A stretch of DNA of 21,496 nucleotides from Legionella genomosp. 1 (GCA_945865355.1 CAMBDN010000012.1:1-21496), one strand, 5' to 3'. Counted from the stretch's first letter, positions 6,263-14,598 are shown. The notes: generated from the letters alone by a model not told the origin. Numbers and translations: made by a program.

Positions 6263-8140
6263 CTAGACCTCTTCTGTCGCTAGCAAATCCATCTCATAGC
6301 AAAACTCTGGCACTAAGCTTTTTAATAATAACAATAACTCGTCATCTTGATGCTCAATAGATGATTTAATTAACATTCGCATCGTTTGAGTAAGATCATT
6401 CCAATCAACTTGTCTAAACTTCGCCTTAAATAATTTCTCATGTTTTGTCTGCACCAATTGTTCGGAAGCATGAAAAAGCTCCTCGTACAATTTCTCGCCA
6501 GGGCGTAACCCCGTATATTCAATACTAATATCTTTCCCTGGCTCCTTGCCCGACAAACGAATCATTTGTTCTGCCAAATAACTGATTTTAATTGGCTCAC
6601 CCATATCAAGTACAAAAATCTCCCCACCGGCACCGTTCACCATAGCTTGCAGAATAAGTTGACATGCTTCTGGGATCGTCATGAAATATCGTTTCATATC
6701 AGGATGGGTCACGGTTAATGGCCCCCCTTGTTGCAACTGCGCCTGAAACAACGGTACCACACTTCCCACTGATCCCAACACATTACCAAAACGTACCGTG
6801 ATAAATTGTGTCTTTACTCTAGCATTCAAATTCTGACAATAAATTTCCGCGACACGTTTTGTTGTTCCCATAATATTACTTGGATTCACCGCTTTATCCG
6901 TGGAAATAAGGATGAATTTTTCAACATTCACCGCAACACTAGCTTCTGCAACAATTTGAGTGCCCGTAACATTATTTTGCACGGCTACCCGCACTTGATC
7001 TTCAAGCATAGGAACATGTTTATAAGCCGCAGCATGAAAAACGATAGCAGGCTGATACCTTTGGAAAAGATAGTCAATGGCAACTTTATCAACGACACTG
7101 ATCAAAGCGGCCTCTACAGGTATATTAGGAAAACCTTCCTTAAGCTCCATCTCAATTTTGTATAAATTATACTCGCTATTATCTAAAACCAGTATTTTCT
7201 CAGGGTGCAGTGCCATGATTTGCCGACATAACTCAGAACCAATCGAACCACCTGCACCCGTTACTAAAATGCGATTATTGCGAATACAGTCAGCGATTTC
7301 ATCCCAATGAAGCTCGACCTGATCTCGACCCAATAAATCTTCGATATGCACCGCACGTAAAGCATTTACTTCAACACGACCAGCGGCAAGGGCCTGTAAG
7401 CTAGGTAATGTTCGGAAAGGAATGTTACAGCGCTCACATTGACTAACAATGCGACGCATTGCGACTGACCGTGCCGAGGGTGTAGCAATAAAAATTAGAT
7501 CAATTTTATGCATCTTGACCAATGAAACCAAGTCTTCAAGGACTCCCAACACCCTTACACCGTGCACTTCAAGCCCGCGCTTACCGATGTTGTCATCCAC
7601 AAGTCCTACGGGCAAATAAGAGCTGGTCCGTTTTAAATCACGGATCAACCCTTCCCCTGCTTGTCCTGCCCCTATAATTAGCACACGCTGTATATTACCC
7701 ACCACACCATGCCTATCATAGAAGGTCAAGTAAGATCGTAACGAGAAACGGCCACCACAAAGCAGAAAGCCAAGAAGAATGCAATACAACGGTAAAATTG
7801 AACGAGGAATATGCAGCGTTAATGAAGCCCAGTACAATATAGGAACAACGAGAACGACAGCAGTGATAATTGCCTTCATAATTCGATCGACGTCTTTTAG
7901 TGAAGAAAAACGCCACAGGCCGCGATATACCTTAAAATGATAATAGCATGCAGTTTGTACGGTGACCAAAATGGCCAATGTGGCTAAAGAAGAAGGTGTT
8001 GCAAACTGCCTCGGAAACAAGGCCATATTGAATCTCAAACAATAAGCCATATACCAGGCAACAGGAATTGCGAGCACATCAAACATTAAGACGGGCAACT
8101 TCGTGTATATTTTTTTTAAAGTACTCGCTATTCCTTCCAT
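6263..8140 (-). CDS. Membrane-bound nucleotide-sugar 4,6-dehydratase/epimerase (FlaA1/WbpM/CapD family)
   Basis: At 625 residues it matches the long membrane-anchored form of this family. About four membrane helices occupy residues 13-135. A first Rossmann (CoA-binding-like) domain follows with GAGQAGEG at about 157-164, then the catalytic SDR domain with GAGGSIG at 295-301. The active site reads STDKAVNPSNIMGTTK: TDK at 414-416, then Met424 and Lys428, with Met in place of the usual SDR tyrosine. That replacement is characteristic of WbpM/PglF/FlaA1-type 4,6-dehydratases acting on UDP-GlcNAc. The product would be a UDP-4-keto-6-deoxy sugar for O-antigen, capsule or a glycan such as QuiNAc, FucNAc or bacillosamine. 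AAGG lies 5 nt before the ATG. It follows the GT-C gene by 27 bp and is probably in the same operon. The exact sugar product is not readable from sequence. Confidence 0.93.
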   Translation of the reverse strand: MEGIASTLKKIYTKLPVLMFDVLAIPVAWYMAYCLRFNMALFPRQFATPSSLATLAILVTVQTACYYHFKVYRGLWRFSSLKDVDRIMKAIITAVVLVVPILYWASLTLHIPRSILPLYCILLGFLLCGGRFSLRSYLTFYDRHGVVGNIQRVLIIGAGQAGEGLIRDLKRTSSYLPVGLVDDNIGKRGLEVHGVRVLGVLEDLVSLVKMHKIDLIFIATPSARSVAMRRIVSQCERCNIPFRTLPSLQALAAGRVEVNALRAVHIEDLLGRDQVELHWDEIADCIRNNRILVTGAGGSIGSELCRQIMALHPEKILVLDNSEYNLYKIEMELKEGFPNIPVEAALISVVDKVAIDYLFQRYQPAIVFHAAAYKHVPMLEDQVRVAVQNNVTGTQIVAEASVAVNVEKFILISTDKAVNPSNIMGTTKRVAEIYCQNLNARVKTQFITVRFGNVLGSVGSVVPLFQAQLQQGGPLTVTHPDMKRYFMTIPEACQLILQAMVNGAGGEIFVLDMGEPIKISYLAEQMIRLSGKEPGKDISIEYTGLRPGEKLYEELFHASEQLVQTKHEKLFKAKFRQVDWNDLTQTMRMLIKSSIEHQDDELLLLLKSLVPEFCYEMDLLATEEV

Positions 8141-8167
8141 ACTAGCCTTATCTAAAATGATATCTAT

Positions 8168-9775
8168 TTATCTTCCTTGCTGCATCTTACTACAGCTTTT
8201 GTTGGATTTGCTAAAAATTTCATAACGATAAAACGAATGCACATCTCCGGTCCCTAAACTAGCCTGCATGCAATAATCCTTACTATGTAATAACTGTATT
8301 GCTAAACAAGCATCTGCTGGGGTATATGTCACCGTTCCATCTTCGATTAATCCCGTTAATATAATCACCGCAGGTTTGGTCTCTAGCACTTCTTCGCACA
8401 AACGCTGATACATTGTTGATAACGGACGAACCGTCATTGCTGCATTGTTCAAACAATAGGAATCAATAAATTGATAACGGCTATTGTAAGGGATCAAGCC
8501 ACTATCTGAGAGCACCACTCGGCTACCCATTGGCGTATTTGATTTTAGCCAAGATATCACTTGCTGTCGTAAACGCTCCCCTGCCAATGGATTCTCAGTA
8601 AAATGCCGGTAATCCGCCAAGGTCATCATCGGGATAAAGAAAAAAGCAACGACGAAGCCAACAAAATATATCAGTAAATTGTAGCACCAAACATGCTGCA
8701 CGTATCGAGTGCACAATATATGCAGGCCCTGCAGTACAAGCGGTAACAACAATACAAATGCTGGCAAAAATAGACGATTGTCAAAAGCAACTATCGGGTC
8801 TGCTCCCATTAATAAAACCAGATACAACACACTGGGTAACCATAAAAAATGATAGCGAGGATCTTTACCCTGCCATAATGCAGGTATTACGAGCAGCGCA
8901 AATGGCCAAACCAGGTACAGATAAGCCTTATCCAAAGTAAATGACATCGGATTAATCAATCCTTTGCAATAAACTGGATTAGGGAAAAAACGACCATAAT
9001 AATGCCAACGCCATAAAAAATAGGGAGCAAAACAGAAGAGGATGGTAGCGCAAAAGAGTACCACGCTTTGCCAGTATCGAGGACAGGGAGACCTCGGCTT
9101 GTTGATCAGCAATAATAAAGCAAACAACCCCATTAGTGCCGGGGACTCTGGCCTCGTCAACCCGGCAAGAGCAAGTAAAATGCCTGCGATTAAGAAAGAA
9201 GATGGACGGATACTGTCATCACTAACGACCTTTGGCAGGCTAGCCAAATCAGCTTTGGAAATGAACGAATTCCCTAATCCCCTGAAAATAAAAAATACAG
9301 CCGAACAAATTAGTGCCTGATAAACAGCCGTTTCTAATCCACTGACACTCCATAATATTTGCCCTTTATAGGCCAATAGCCATAGGCAAGGAATAACGGC
9401 AAGCGATGTGACAAACCACATACGGGCAATTGCAAAAACCGCCAGACACGTGAAAAAAAGACCGATAATCCCAGCACTCTTCAATAAACCAACGGGGTCA
9501 TAACCCAAAATCAATGCTAACCGTCCTAATAACACAAAGCTAAAATTCGAATACCCTTCAACGGGTGGCTCGCTAACATTCCATACCAGCCCATAACCCT
9601 CTACCCAATGCTTAGCATAGCGGAGAGTGATATACATATCATCAATGGTAAAAGGCCAAATGGCCTGCACTTGTAAAATAAATAGATAAAAGAGCGTCAT
9701 ACCTAATAACAAACATAAACTAATATTTACAATAGAGAGGCGAGAAGAGCTGAGCTTCCATCGGCTGAAACTCAT
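8168..9775 (-). CDS. GT-C family polyprenyl-phosphate-sugar glycosyltransferase
   Basis: This 535-residue polytopic membrane protein has about ten hydrophobic segments. Its first periplasmic loop carries DDMYITLRYAKHW then GYGLVWN and VEGYSNF. This is the signature of GT-C glycosyltransferases related to mycobacterial arabinofuranosyltransferases and PMT/ArnT-type enzymes, with the Asp pair (D45-D46) as likely catalytic or metal-binding residues. Such enzymes transfer a sugar from a polyprenyl-phosphate carrier to a glycan or protein outside the inner membrane. The start is set at ATG 9775 because it overlaps the TGA of the upstream prenyltransferase gene (ATGA), which implies translational coupling. 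An in-frame ATG at 9811 would add 12 residues with a 40-bp overlap and no better ribosome-binding site. Its neighbour makes a plausible polyprenyl-linked donor precursor. Donor and acceptor are unknown. Confidence 0.85.
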   Translation of the reverse strand: MSFSRWKLSSSRLSIVNISLCLLLGMTLFYLFILQVQAIWPFTIDDMYITLRYAKHWVEGYGLVWNVSEPPVEGYSNFSFVLLGRLALILGYDPVGLLKSAGIIGLFFTCLAVFAIARMWFVTSLAVIPCLWLLAYKGQILWSVSGLETAVYQALICSAVFFIFRGLGNSFISKADLASLPKVVSDDSIRPSSFLIAGILLALAGLTRPESPALMGLFALLLLINKPRSPCPRYWQSVVLFCATILFCFAPYFLWRWHYYGRFFPNPVYCKGLINPMSFTLDKAYLYLVWPFALLVIPALWQGKDPRYHFLWLPSVLYLVLLMGADPIVAFDNRLFLPAFVLLLPLVLQGLHILCTRYVQHVWCYNLLIYFVGFVVAFFFIPMMTLADYRHFTENPLAGERLRQQVISWLKSNTPMGSRVVLSDSGLIPYNSRYQFIDSYCLNNAAMTVRPLSTMYQRLCEEVLETKPAVIILTGLIEDGTVTYTPADACLAIQLLHSKDYCMQASLGTGDVHSFYRYEIFSKSNKSCSKMQQGR

Positions 9776-10620
9776 TGCAATAAAGCTATGATGGTTAGAA
9801 ATGAAAAACATAACAGATTTAAGAGGGATAGATTATCATGTAAAAACAACGAAATTGGATCATCATTATTACCATTATGTAGGGTCAGGGTAGAAAAACG
9901 CCATAATCCAAATGCACAAAACGGTAACGTCAGTAAAAAATACATTAACTCATCACGTGCATACACCGTGTATAATAGGTAACTGATAAAACAGCTGATA
10001 GCAGTACCCACAATCAAGATATCTAACACTTTTTTATTGTATCTTTTAAGAACAGCCCGTTGACTGCGTTGTATACCCAAATGCATCTCCAGTCGGCGTT
10101 TGCTGAGGGCAATATACAGGCTCAATAGTGTTGCGGTGATGGTCAACCACCACGTGATAGGCAAACCAATACCCACTGTTCCCGCCATGATTCGCAGCAT
10201 AAAACCACTAGCAATGCATAAAACATCTAAAAATGGGATGCTCCTAATTCCATGATTATAAAGAAAATTAATGAGTAGATAGATGAGAAGAATCAAAACC
10301 AATTTATATGAGACAACAAAACCAAGTATCAAACCTGCCAACACACAAAGGGTCATCATTCTCAACGCAAACGACACAGACACCAAACTACTTGCTAAGG
10401 GTCGATGTGATTTTTGGGGATGTACTTTGTCCTCTTCAATATCTTGCAAATCATTGTAAATATATACTGCACTCGCCGTAAAACAAAATGCAATTGCTGC
10501 TAACACGGCCATCCAAAAATACCCGGCCGTATTCGAGTAAATAACCCCAAGAAAAACAAAAACTGCCTTGCTCCATTGTGAAATCCTAAGCAATAAAGCA
10601 ATTTTTACAAAAAAGGACAT
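9772..10620 (-). CDS. UbiA-family prenyltransferase, decaprenyl-phosphate phosphoribosyltransferase-like
   Basis: This 282-residue protein has about eight membrane helices and the UbiA-fold aspartate motif YIYNDLQDIEEDKVHPQKSHRP (Asn56, Asp57, Asp60, Asp64). Two further stretches separate it from the quinone-pathway UbiA/MenA branch: LDVLCIASGFMLRIMAG (about 131-147) and YIALSKRRLEM (about 169-179). Both resemble DPPR synthase (mycobacterial Rv3806c/UbiA), which moves 5-phosphoribose from PRPP to polyprenyl phosphate. The product leads to polyprenyl-phospho-ribose or -arabinose, a donor for GT-C transferases. The next gene is just such a GT-C enzyme and overlaps by 4 bp. The phosphatase and the DprE1/DprE2 epimerase pair that would complete the pathway are not in the window. 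The fold is secure, and the specific reaction is likely but inferred. Confidence 0.88.
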   Translation of the reverse strand: MSFFVKIALLLRISQWSKAVFVFLGVIYSNTAGYFWMAVLAAIAFCFTASAVYIYNDLQDIEEDKVHPQKSHRPLASSLVSVSFALRMMTLCVLAGLILGFVVSYKLVLILLIYLLINFLYNHGIRSIPFLDVLCIASGFMLRIMAGTVGIGLPITWWLTITATLLSLYIALSKRRLEMHLGIQRSQRAVLKRYNKKVLDILIVGTAISCFISYLLYTVYARDELMYFLLTLPFCAFGLWRFSTLTLHNGNNDDPISLFLHDNLSLLNLLCFSFLTIIALLQ

Positions 10621-10653
10621 AGTGTACCTAGGTAGATCTCAATAGGAACCCAT

Positions 10654-10682
10654 ACTATATCATCAGTTTTTCTATAGGTTAA
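10654..10682 (-). promoter_or_regulatory. Predicted sigma-70 promoter for the polysaccharide cassette
   Basis: On the minus strand TTAACC (-35, 10677-10682) and TATAGT (-10, 10654-10659) are separated by 17 bp, matching the consensus at 4/6 and 5/6 positions. The -10 lies 33 bp before the prenyltransferase ATG at 10620. It fits the start of a new leftward unit after the upstream GNAT gene. Confidence 0.45.
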
Positions 10683-10763
10683 TTGAGTAGCTGAAATTCA
10701 CGTGTGTATTCCACTTCATCACCCCGAAGAACACGAAGCATCTGCAAGATCAGCGCTACATGT

Positions 10764-10780
10764 AGCCTTCTAGCAAGGCT
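10764..10780. other. Perfect hairpin in the gap between GNAT and prenyltransferase genes
   Basis: AGCCTT (10764-10769) and AAGGCT (10775-10780) form a perfect stem with a 5-nt loop, directly beside a 12-nt palindrome GCTACATGTAGC that shares its last bases. It lies 50 bp downstream of the GNAT stop on the leftward strand. No T-run follows, so a terminator role is uncertain. The rest of this 209-bp gap holds the promoter at 10654-10682 and no coding sequence I can support. Confidence 0.4.
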
Positions 10781-10829
10781 TCGAAAGAAGAAGAAAAATT
10801 CCATCTCTTAGTGCCATTCGGCTCATATT

Positions 10830-11321
10830 TTACTCAAAATTCAATACCATCCAATGCTCATCATAATAAGCATCCTTAACTTTTATAGCGCGTGGTTCTG
10901 TGCCATAAATTCTGAAGCCATTTTCTTCATATAGCCTTACTGCTATTTTATTCGTTGTTACAACCCCAAGGTGAATTTGAATGACTTTTTTTCTGGCATG
11001 CTTGATGATTGCTTTGACCAAAGTATCAGCTATACCAAACCCTCTGTGATCAGGTCTAATATACATAGCAAATAAAAAGCCCCTATGACCCATCTTAGTA
11101 AAGGAATGAACAAAAAATCCAGCACAACCAACAAGTTGTTCATTTAAAAACGCGCCAAAAATGTCGCACTTCTTATAGTTATCTTTAAACGCTTCCATTG
11201 AAAAATTTGCTTCTTCATCATATGAAGATCCAAACGCTTCAGGATGATCCAACAAAGCTTCAAGACGTAATGTCCTAAAAATGCACCAGTCTTTGTCCTC
11301 AAGTATTTTGATCGTTAACAT
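10830..11321 (-). CDS. GNAT-family N-acetyltransferase
   Basis: This 163-residue protein has the GNAT acetyl-CoA-binding motif A (IRPDHRGFGIADTLV, with the R-x-x-G-x-G/A core) followed by motif B near the end (RLYEENGFRIYGTEP). The N-terminal part (RTLRLEALLDHPEAFGSSYDEE) is typical of a large GNAT subgroup annotated as acetyltransferases acting on small molecules or protein N termini; the substrate cannot be told. ATG 11321 is preferred because AGG lies 8 nt before it and the frame then opens at a normal GNAT N terminus (MLTIKIL). The ATG at 11360 would add 13 residues with no ribosome-binding site and would nearly touch the stop of the preceding gene. It follows the Nif3-like gene by 41 bp and is probably the last gene of that run. 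Confidence 0.88.
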   Translation of the reverse strand: MLTIKILEDKDWCIFRTLRLEALLDHPEAFGSSYDEEANFSMEAFKDNYKKCDIFGAFLNEQLVGCAGFFVHSFTKMGHRGFLFAMYIRPDHRGFGIADTLVKAIIKHARKKVIQIHLGVVTTNKIAVRLYEENGFRIYGTEPRAIKVKDAYYDEHWMVLNFE

Positions 11322-11362
11322 GCTATGTACCTGAATATTGGGCAATGGGCTAACCCACATTA

Positions 11363-12121
11363 TTACACTGGATTTTCGCTATCAATGAACTGATGTTGCA
11401 GATTAAAATGTTCGCTGAGATGTTGACCTAAAGCCTGTATCCCATAGCGCTCGGTAGCATGATGTCCGCAGGAAAAATAATGAATACCTAATTCTTGTGC
11501 CTGATAATAGGTCCGCTCTGAAATTTCACCGCTTAAAAAAGCATCAACACCCAGGCGGTATGCATCCTCGATATAATCTTGAGCGGCACCGCTGCACCAG
11601 GCTATCCGTTCGATGACCTTATCCGTACCGGATACCACCAAGGGAGAGCGCCCTAGTTTTTCTTGGATCTCCACTGAAAAGGCTTGTGCGGACATCGGTT
11701 TTGGTAAAGTACCGGACCAAAGAAGATTTATTGTTTTACCTACCGTGTGTGTTCGTACCGCATTAACACCCAGCAAGCGTCCAAGGCAGGCGTTATTCCC
11801 AACATCCGGATGACAATCTAGCGGCAAGTGATATGCAAAAAGATTAATATTATGGACGATAAGTTGACCGATACGCTGTCGTTTCATTCCAGTGATAACA
11901 GCATCCTCTCCACGCCAAAAATAACCATGATGCACCAGCAATGCATCAGCATGCTGAGCTGCTGCTTTTTTAATACTTGCTTCTGATGCAGTCACCGTTG
12001 TGCAAATTCGACGAATCGTTGAACCACCCTCTACCTGCACCCCGTTGGGTGCATAATCATTAAAAGCATCACACACAAGGTAATCGTGCAGGTAAGTAGC
12101 AAGTTCATCACGTGTAATCAC
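11363..12121 (-). CDS. Nif3-like dinuclear metal-centre protein (YbgI family)
   Basis: This 252-residue protein matches the Nif3/YbgI/DUF34 family in length (E. coli YbgI is 247) and motifs. These are an N-terminal APNGVQVEG, the metal-binding LLVHHGYFW (His64-His65), FAYHLPLDCHP (His98, Asp102), and the C-terminal FSCGHHATERYG supplying the last ligands. The family forms toroidal hexamers with two metal ions per subunit. It is often labelled GTP cyclohydrolase I type 2, but that activity is not well established, and roles in metal homeostasis or damage repair have been suggested. The start is GTG at 12121, overlapping the murA TGA in a GTGA arrangement, which implies translational coupling. 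E. coli does not place this gene after murA, so the neighbourhood is lineage-specific. Confidence 0.92.
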   Translation of the reverse strand: MITRDELATYLHDYLVCDAFNDYAPNGVQVEGGSTIRRICTTVTASEASIKKAAAQHADALLVHHGYFWRGEDAVITGMKRQRIGQLIVHNINLFAYHLPLDCHPDVGNNACLGRLLGVNAVRTHTVGKTINLLWSGTLPKPMSAQAFSVEIQEKLGRSPLVVSGTDKVIERIAWCSGAAQDYIEDAYRLGVDAFLSGEISERTYYQAQELGIHYFSCGHHATERYGIQALGQHLSEHFNLQHQFIDSENPV

Positions 12122-13386
12122 TGGCCGGAAGACCGCTTAATGTCAGCGCCTAACATAGAAAATTTCTCTTCAATCCGCTCATAGCCGCGATCCACATGGT
12201 AAATTCGTTCCACAGTTGTTTCGCCTTCCGCGGCGAGACCTGCCAAAATGAGGCTTGCTGAGGCTCGAAGATCCGTAGCCATCACCGGCGCACCCGTCAA
12301 TCTTTCAACACCCGTTATTATAGCTGTATTACCATTCAAACGAATTTGGGCACCCATACGTTGCAGCTCTTGAACATGCATAAAACGATTCTCAAAAATG
12401 TTCTCTGTCACCGAAGCTGAACCTTCAGCTACAGCATTCATCGCCATAAATTGTGCCTGCATATCTGTTGGAAAAGCAGGATAAGGCGCTGTTGATATGT
12501 TTACTGCCTCAGGACGTAAACCATGCATATCCAATTTCACCCAGTCCTCACCCAAGGTTAGTGTCGCACCTGCCTCTTCAAATTTACAAAGCATCGATAA
12601 CAGATTATCCGGCTTGACACGCCTCACCGTAACTTGTCCACGTGTCAACGCACCCGCAGTGAGGTAAGTCCCCGCTTCAATGCGATCAGGCATCACGGTA
12701 TAAGAGCCACCTGATAATGCATCCACACCCTCGACCTCTATCGCATGCGTACCCGCACCGGTAATTTTTGCACCCATTTGTATTAGGAAATTAGCAAGGT
12801 CAACCACCTCTGGTTCACGAGCTGCATTCTTAATAATGGTTTTTCCTTCAGCTAACACAGCCGCCATCAGGATGTTTTCTGTACCCGTTACGGTAACCGT
12901 ATCAAAAACCAATGCCCGCCCTTGCAAACGACCGTGCTTACAAACTGCGTTGATGTAGCCATTTTTAACAGAAATATCTGCACCCATTAATTTCAGTGCT
13001 TTGAGATGCAAATCAACTGGACGCGTCCCAATTGCGCAGCCTCCAGGCAAAGAAACATCGGCCTTGCCAAAACGTGCCAACATAGGTCCCAATACCAAAA
13101 TAGACGCACGCATGGTTTTAACTAACTCATAAGGAGCAACCAATTCATTCACGTGGTTTGAATCCACTTGCACATTCATTTTTTCATCAACAACAAGTTG
13201 CGCACCCAATTGGCCTAAAAGTTCCATCATGGTAGTTACATCTTTTAGATGTGGCACATTGGAGATGGTTACATTATCACTGGCTAGCAAGGTCGCAGCC
13301 ATAATCGGTAAAGCTGCATTCTTAGCACCAGAGATCGTCACTTCGCCGTGTAATGGTTTTCCACCATTGATGATTAATCTATCCAC
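12118..13386 (-). CDS. murA: UDP-N-acetylglucosamine 1-carboxyvinyltransferase MurA
   Basis: MurA catalyses the first committed step of peptidoglycan synthesis, transfer of enolpyruvate from PEP to UDP-GlcNAc in the cytoplasm. Visible hallmarks are the N-terminal INGGKPLHGEVTISGAKNAA with the Lys-Asn pair, and the catalytic loop LPGGCAIGTRPVDLHL with Cys117 (equivalent to Cys115 of E. coli, the residue alkylated by fosfomycin), so the protein should be of the fosfomycin-sensitive type. The start is placed at GTG 13386: a GGGAG Shine-Dalgarno lies 7 nt before it and the product begins VDRLIINGG, as family members usually do. ATG 13404 would add six residues, and part of that Shine-Dalgarno would then be coding. 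Either start overlaps the end of ibaG. The length is 422 residues, about the family norm, and the order ibaG-murA matches E. coli. Confidence 0.97.
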   Translation of the reverse strand: MDRLIINGGKPLHGEVTISGAKNAALPIMAATLLASDNVTISNVPHLKDVTTMMELLGQLGAQLVVDEKMNVQVDSNHVNELVAPYELVKTMRASILVLGPMLARFGKADVSLPGGCAIGTRPVDLHLKALKLMGADISVKNGYINAVCKHGRLQGRALVFDTVTVTGTENILMAAVLAEGKTIIKNAAREPEVVDLANFLIQMGAKITGAGTHAIEVEGVDALSGGSYTVMPDRIEAGTYLTAGALTRGQVTVRRVKPDNLLSMLCKFEEAGATLTLGEDWVKLDMHGLRPEAVNISTAPYPAFPTDMQAQFMAMNAVAEGSASVTENIFENRFMHVQELQRMGAQIRLNGNTAIITGVERLTGAPVMATDLRASASLILAGLAAEGETTVERIYHVDRGYERIEEKFSMLGADIKRSSGQ

Positions 13387-13624
13387 GCTGTTTCTCCCAT
13401 TCATTCTTTGTCAACGTCGTCATGCTCAAAGCATGCAAACTTCCTGTAGTAATATCATCCTTAAGTTGCGCATACACCCACTGTTGCCTTGTCACTTTTG
13501 ATTTGCCAAGAAACATATCGGAAACAATGGTTAACTGATAGTGATAACCATCCCCGATAACTTGAACCATATCAACACCTTCAACGCCGAGTAAGCGCCG
13601 CTCTAATTCTTCATTACTTAACAT
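13379..13624 (-). CDS. ibaG: BolA-family protein IbaG
   Basis: This 81-residue protein is a BolA-like protein of the IbaG/YrbA type. It has the alpha-beta-alpha-alpha-beta core with VQVIGDGYHYQLTIVSDMFLGKSKVTRQQWVYA and the conserved C-terminal SLHALSMTTLT. BolA-family proteins partner with monothiol glutaredoxins to hold or transfer [2Fe-2S] clusters, and IbaG is linked to acid stress in E. coli. Its place between mlaB and murA is the same as in E. coli, which supports the name over BolA itself. It ends inside the start region of murA (overlap of 8 bp with the preferred GTG), and the codons near its stop also supply the murA Shine-Dalgarno. Confidence 0.94.
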   Translation of the reverse strand: MLSNEELERRLLGVEGVDMVQVIGDGYHYQLTIVSDMFLGKSKVTRQQWVYAQLKDDITTGSLHALSMTTLTKNEWEKQRG

Positions 13625-13633
13625 CTTATCAAC

Positions 13634-13915
13634 TCACACGTTTTCTAACATCTTCTCTACACCGCAAAACTCAGCTAGGGCTGCAATTGACTTTGGCATT
13701 CCCACTAAGGTCAATTTTTTATTAAACTGTTTACACAACCTCTTTGCTTCAATAAGCAATGCGAGTCCAGCGCTATCACACTCCTGAACCTCACCTAAAT
13801 TTAGGCGAATACTTGTTGCTTTATCATCACGTACCAATTTCAACAAACGCTGGCTGTCCAGTAGAACCGTATCAAAGGTTAACTCATTCGCCGGCTTAAA
13901 CGGTTGCTCACTCAC
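13634..13915 (-). CDS. mlaB: STAS-domain protein MlaB
   Basis: This 93-residue protein is a single STAS domain, the cytoplasmic accessory subunit of the MlaFEDB complex that binds the MlaF ATPase and stabilises or activates the transporter. The central signature is LNLGEVQECDSAGLALLIEAKR (about residues 38-59), with Ser48 at the position phosphorylated in anti-sigma-factor antagonists. It lies 2 bp after mlaC and 9 bp before ibaG, the E. coli order. Standing alone it could be called a generic anti-sigma antagonist; the context makes MlaB nearly certain. Confidence 0.93.
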   Translation of the reverse strand: MSEQPFKPANELTFDTVLLDSQRLLKLVRDDKATSIRLNLGEVQECDSAGLALLIEAKRLCKQFNKKLTLVGMPKSIAALAEFCGVEKMLENV

Positions 13916-13917
13916 AG

Positions 13918-14523
13918 TCAGCCTGCCTTATTGCTATTTTTACGCATTTGCGCAATCAAATCTTTCATCGTTGAGTCTTGCAATATTTGCCCAAATTGAG
14001 AACGGAAACTTTGCAGCAAACTCACTCCTTCGACACTCAAATCATAAATTTTCCAACTATTATTTTTAGAAACCAGGCTGTAGCTCAAAGGAATATTTTG
14101 GCCGCTTGATCGAATAATCACGCTATTAACCCGAGTAAATTGCCCATCAATAGAGCCACGAATTGGCAAATATTTCACTGATTCATCGGAATACTCAGCA
14201 AGTGGGTTAGCATAGGTTCTGATGATGAGGTGCGTAAAAACGCTAATAAATTCCTGCCGCTCGGCACTAGTGGCTTTATTCCACGCATCGCGACCCAGCA
14301 CAGAGCGCGACATTCCAGTAACATCAACATTGGGTAAAAGGTAATGTTCAACGGCTTGATAAATAACCTGATGATTTTTTTTCAAATTGGACTTGTTTTG
14401 CTTCAACGTCGCAATGATTTGCGATGAGGTCGCTTCAAGCATCGGTATCGGTGAAGACTGCGCCCAAAGCATTTGGGACATTGATACAATGACTGCACAA
14501 ATAACTGTTTTAACTATATTCAT
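13918..14523 (-). CDS. mlaC: Periplasmic phospholipid-binding protein MlaC
   Basis: MlaC shuttles phospholipid across the periplasm between the outer-membrane MlaA complex and the inner-membrane MlaFEDB transporter. This 201-residue protein has a Sec signal peptide with a likely cleavage after LWA (about residue 21) and the Tol2/Ttg2D family pattern: NVDVTGMSRSVLGRDAWNKATSAERQEFISVF in the first third, and SWKIYDLSVEGVSLLQSFRSQF toward the C terminus. The length is normal. It starts 75 bp after mlaD, the widest gap inside this operon, and mlaB follows after 2 bp. The ATG at 14523 gives a well-formed signal peptide, which decides the start. Confidence 0.95.
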   Translation of the reverse strand: MNIVKTVICAVIVSMSQMLWAQSSPIPMLEATSSQIIATLKQNKSNLKKNHQVIYQAVEHYLLPNVDVTGMSRSVLGRDAWNKATSAERQEFISVFTHLIIRTYANPLAEYSDESVKYLPIRGSIDGQFTRVNSVIIRSSGQNIPLSYSLVSKNNSWKIYDLSVEGVSLLQSFRSQFGQILQDSTMKDLIAQMRKNSNKAG

Positions 14524-14598
14524 GATTCACCTATATATTTAATTGTAGCCATTCAAAACCAACCATTCCTCAAGATGTTGACACACTCCGGAAGAACA

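Noticed and set aside
9776..9811. Longer start (ATG 9811) for the GT-C gene
   Set aside because: It has no ribosome-binding site and would overlap the upstream gene by 40 bp; ATG 9775 forms an ATGA junction.
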